Shown here: in pieces, positions 62,232 to 64,000 of the stretch
Layout: each line of letters begins with the position of its first letter
Position numbering within the stretch: position 1 is the stretch's first letter
Assembly (NCBI RefSeq): GCF_029675105.1
Contig: NZ_JAQQFV010000007.1
Coordinates: 310,001 to 374,000, forward strand
Reading direction: 5' to 3'
DNA: 64,000 nucleotides
Source of the DNA: Nocardia anocheti
GTDB taxonomy: Bacteria; Actinomycetota; Actinomycetes; Mycobacteriales; Mycobacteriaceae
Position numbers and translations under genes: made by a program
Notes under the pieces: model-generated
Told to the model about the DNA's origin: nothing
The model's input: the letters and a program-made list of their open reading frames with translations, nothing else
Database searches by the model: none

Positions 62232-63656
62232 CTAGCCGACTTCGCGGCGGCCGGGGCCCTTGCCGCCGATGCCCGCGGTGGGTTCACCGAGGTCGGCGGC
62301 CAATTGTTTGGCCTCGGCCCGGTCGGCGTTGACCTCCTCGATCGCCAGCCGCGCGAACACCCACTGCTCGGTGGCGGCCATCTGCCCGCGGTTGCGGCCG
62401 AGGAACGAGACGAACCAGCCGATCACGGTGACGATGCGGCTGCGGTAACCGACCAGGTAGTACAGGTGCAGCGCGAGCCAGGCCAGCCAGGCGAGGAAGC
62501 CGCTGAACTCGAGCTTGCCGATCTGGCAGACGGCGTCGAAGCGCGAGATCGTCGCCATCGAGCCCTTGTTGAAGTACTTGAACGGCTTGCGATCCGCGGG
62601 CGCTTCCCCTTTGAGACTCGCCTTGATGGCCTTGGCCGCGTAGGTGGAGCCCTGGATGGCGCCCTGCGCCTGCCCGGGCACGCCCGGCACCGACATCAGG
62701 TCACCGACCACGAAGACGTTCGGATGCCCCTTGACGGTGAGGTCGGGCTCCACGATGACGCGGCCCGCCCGATCCACCTCGGTGCCGTCGGAACGCTCGG
62801 CGATCATCTTGCCCAGCGGACTGGCCTGCACCCCGGCCGACCACACCTTGCAGGTGGCCTCGATCCGGCGGGTGCTGCCGTCGGCGTCCTTGACCACCAC
62901 GCCGTGCGCGTCGACATCGGTGACCATGGCGTTGAGCTGGATCTCCACGCCCATCTTCTCGAGCCGCTTGGCCGCCTTGGCGCCCAGCTTGGGGCCCATC
63001 GGGCCGAGTACCGCGCCCGCGCCCTCGAGCAGGATGACGCGCGCGTCGCGGGGGTCGATGGTGCGGAAGGTGCCGTCGAGGGTGCGGTCGGCGAGTTCGG
63101 CGATCTGCCCGGCCAACTCCACACCGGTCGGCCCGGCGCCCACCACGATGAAGGTGAGCAGCCGGTCGCGTTCCTCCTGGCTGGTGGCCAGTTCGGCCTG
63201 CTCGAACGAGCCGAGGATGCGCGCGCGGAGTTCGAGCGCGTCATCGATGGTCTTCATGCCCGGCGCGTAGGTGGCGAACTGGTCGTTGCCGAAGTACGAC
63301 TGCTGGGCGCCGGTGGCGACGATCAGGCTGTCGTAGGGGGTGACGGTGTCGCGGTTGAGCAGCCGCGAGGTGACCTGCTTGTTCGCCAGGTCGACGTCGA
63401 TGACGTCGCCCAGCAGCACCTGCGCGTTCTTCTGCTTGCGCAGCACCAGCCGGGTGGCCGGGGCGATCTCGCCGGTGGACAGGATGCCCGTGGCCACCTG
63501 GTAGAGCAGCGGCTGGAACAGATGCGTGGAGGTCTTGGAGATGAGGGTGACGTCCACGTCGGCCCGGCGCAGGTGCCTGGTGCCGAACAGGCCGCCGAAC
63601 CCGGATCCGATCACCACCACGTGGTGCCGACGATTTCCGACAGACTGAGTGCTCAT
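62232..63656 (-). CDS. ndh: type II NADH:quinone dehydrogenase (NDH-2)
   Basis: A 474-residue single-subunit respiratory dehydrogenase that passes electrons from NADH to menaquinone without pumping protons. The FAD motif is VVIGSGFGGLFGTRHL, the NADH motif FIVVGAGPTGVELAGQIAEL (about residue 170), and VFVVGDLMSVPG closes the FAD site. C-terminal hydrophobic segments (SGFLAWLAWLALHLYYLVG) anchor it to the membrane. ATG 63656 follows GAGGAG. It sits past ureD as in M. tuberculosis (Rv1854c). Confidence 0.95.
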   Translation of the reverse strand: MSTQSVGNRRHHVVVIGSGFGGLFGTRHLRRADVDVTLISKTSTHLFQPLLYQVATGILSTGEIAPATRLVLRKQKNAQVLLGDVIDVDLANKQVTSRLLNRDTVTPYDSLIVATGAQQSYFGNDQFATYAPGMKTIDDALELRARILGSFEQAELATSQEERDRLLTFIVVGAGPTGVELAGQIAELADRTLDGTFRTIDPRDARVILLEGAGAVLGPMGPKLGAKAAKRLEKMGVEIQLNAMVTDVDAHGVVVKDADGSTRRIEATCKVWSAGVQASPLGKMIAERSDGTEVDRAGRVIVEPDLTVKGHPNVFVVGDLMSVPGVPGQAQGAIQGSTYAAKAIKASLKGEAPADRKPFKYFNKGSMATISRFDAVCQIGKLEFSGFLAWLAWLALHLYYLVGYRSRIVTVIGWFVSFLGRNRGQMAATEQWVFARLAIEEVNADRAEAKQLAADLGEPTAGIGGKGPGRREVG

Positions 63657-63727
63657 CGTCCTGCTCCTCGACAGACTGGGGCGGCGTTCACTACGTGCGC
63701 AAGATCGACAATACGGGACCGGCCCGA

Positions 63728-64000
63728 TCAGCGACCGGCAAGCAGGAGTTCGGCGACCTTGGTGTCGGTCTCGGCGCCCTCGGTGTACCCGCCCTCGGAG
63801 CCGAGCGAGTTCATGATCGCCAGGGTGTAGCGTTCGCCGTCGCCCGCGACGCCCACCGAGTTGACGACCCAGCCGTCGGCCTCGGCCGACCAGCCGTTCT
63901 TCAGGCCCGGCCGCATCCGCGAACCGGCGCCCCACACGCCCCAGTGCTGGTTGGAGTCCACCGAGCGCATCCGGTCGAGCAGGTAGGCCAGGTCGTCGGG
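63728..64000 (-). CDS. serine hydrolase / class A beta-lactamase-like protein, C-terminal part (5' end outside window)
   Basis: The last 90 residues of a protein running off the right edge. GLKNGWSAEADGWVVNSVGV resembles the KTG region of the serine beta-lactamase/D-alanyl-peptidase fold (Lys-Asn-Gly), followed by the expected strand RYTLAIMNS and a C-terminal helix. An internal ATG at 63970 is not the start because the frame continues upstream. Activity cannot be judged without the SxxK part. Confidence 0.7.
   Translation of the reverse strand, partial: PDDLAYLLDRMRSVDSNQHWGVWGAGSRMRPGLKNGWSAEADGWVVNSVGVAGDGERYTLAIMNSLGSEGGYTEGAETDTKVAELLLAGR

Overview
The window is high-GC actinobacterial DNA, most likely from Nocardia or a close mycolate-bearing relative. 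The evidence is an Ag85/FbpA-type mycoloyltransferase, a WS/DGAT acyltransferase, EspC/WXG-type ESX substrates, mycothiol-type (MDMPI) proteins, a urease cluster without ureE, and DtxR/IdeR-type iron boxes. From memory, the conserved genes follow the order of the M. tuberculosis Rv1841c-Rv1854c region: two CorC/HlyC proteins, guaB1, blaR/blaI, a hotdog thioesterase, ureABC, ureFGD, ndh. Here that backbone is broken by blocks of accessory genes.

Region 1 (1-12.6 kb) is acyl-CoA metabolism. A TetR repressor and a PhlG-type C-C hydrolase gene face a plus-strand operon (acyl-CoA ligase, SDR, acyl-CoA dehydrogenase, metallo-beta-lactamase-fold hydrolase, thiolase, crotonase, SDR, MaoC hydratase). 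The promoter between them carries two operator copies. A dienoyl-CoA-isomerase-like crotonase converges on the operon across a 21-bp-stem terminator.

Region 2 (12.7-22.4 kb) is oxidative chemistry. It has a small secreted protein and an AraC regulator divergent from an EthA/MymA-like monooxygenase. Three two-component flavin monooxygenase genes (DszC/SfnB-like, NtaA/DszA-like, StyA-like) follow, then an AurF-type diiron oxygenase paired with an FprB-like ferredoxin-reductase fusion.

Region 3 (22.5-33.1 kb) is minus-strand backbone: two CNNM/CBS proteins behind a folded leader, an inserted SDR/NTF2/TetR operon with a triple half-site operator, guaB1, an EamA-type transporter, a DEAD-box helicase, and blaR/blaI.

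Region 4 (33.1-45 kb) covers iron and envelope functions. It has a FecCD/FecE siderophore importer under an iron box. A minus-strand unit follows, made of three leaderless 37-38 residue peptides, a mycoloyltransferase and a WS/DGAT enzyme; it resembles the corynebacterial PorA/PorH system in design. Then come regulators, an L,D-transpeptidase and an AlkD-like protein. Between the AlkD-like gene and the hotdog thioesterase lies a free-standing promoter with an iron box, followed about 100 nt later by a textbook intrinsic terminator. I read this as a candidate iron-responsive sRNA.

Region 5 (45-64 kb) is urease and insertions. ureABC is separated from ureFGD by about 11.6 kb containing a secreted lipase, an ESX-substrate cluster, a methyltransferase, a P450, an MDR reductase, a DUF418 membrane protein and a TetR/MFS efflux pair with two operators. 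The window ends with a secreted protein, type II NADH dehydrogenase and the C-terminus of a serine hydrolase. I saw no transposase, prophage, tRNA, rRNA or CRISPR.
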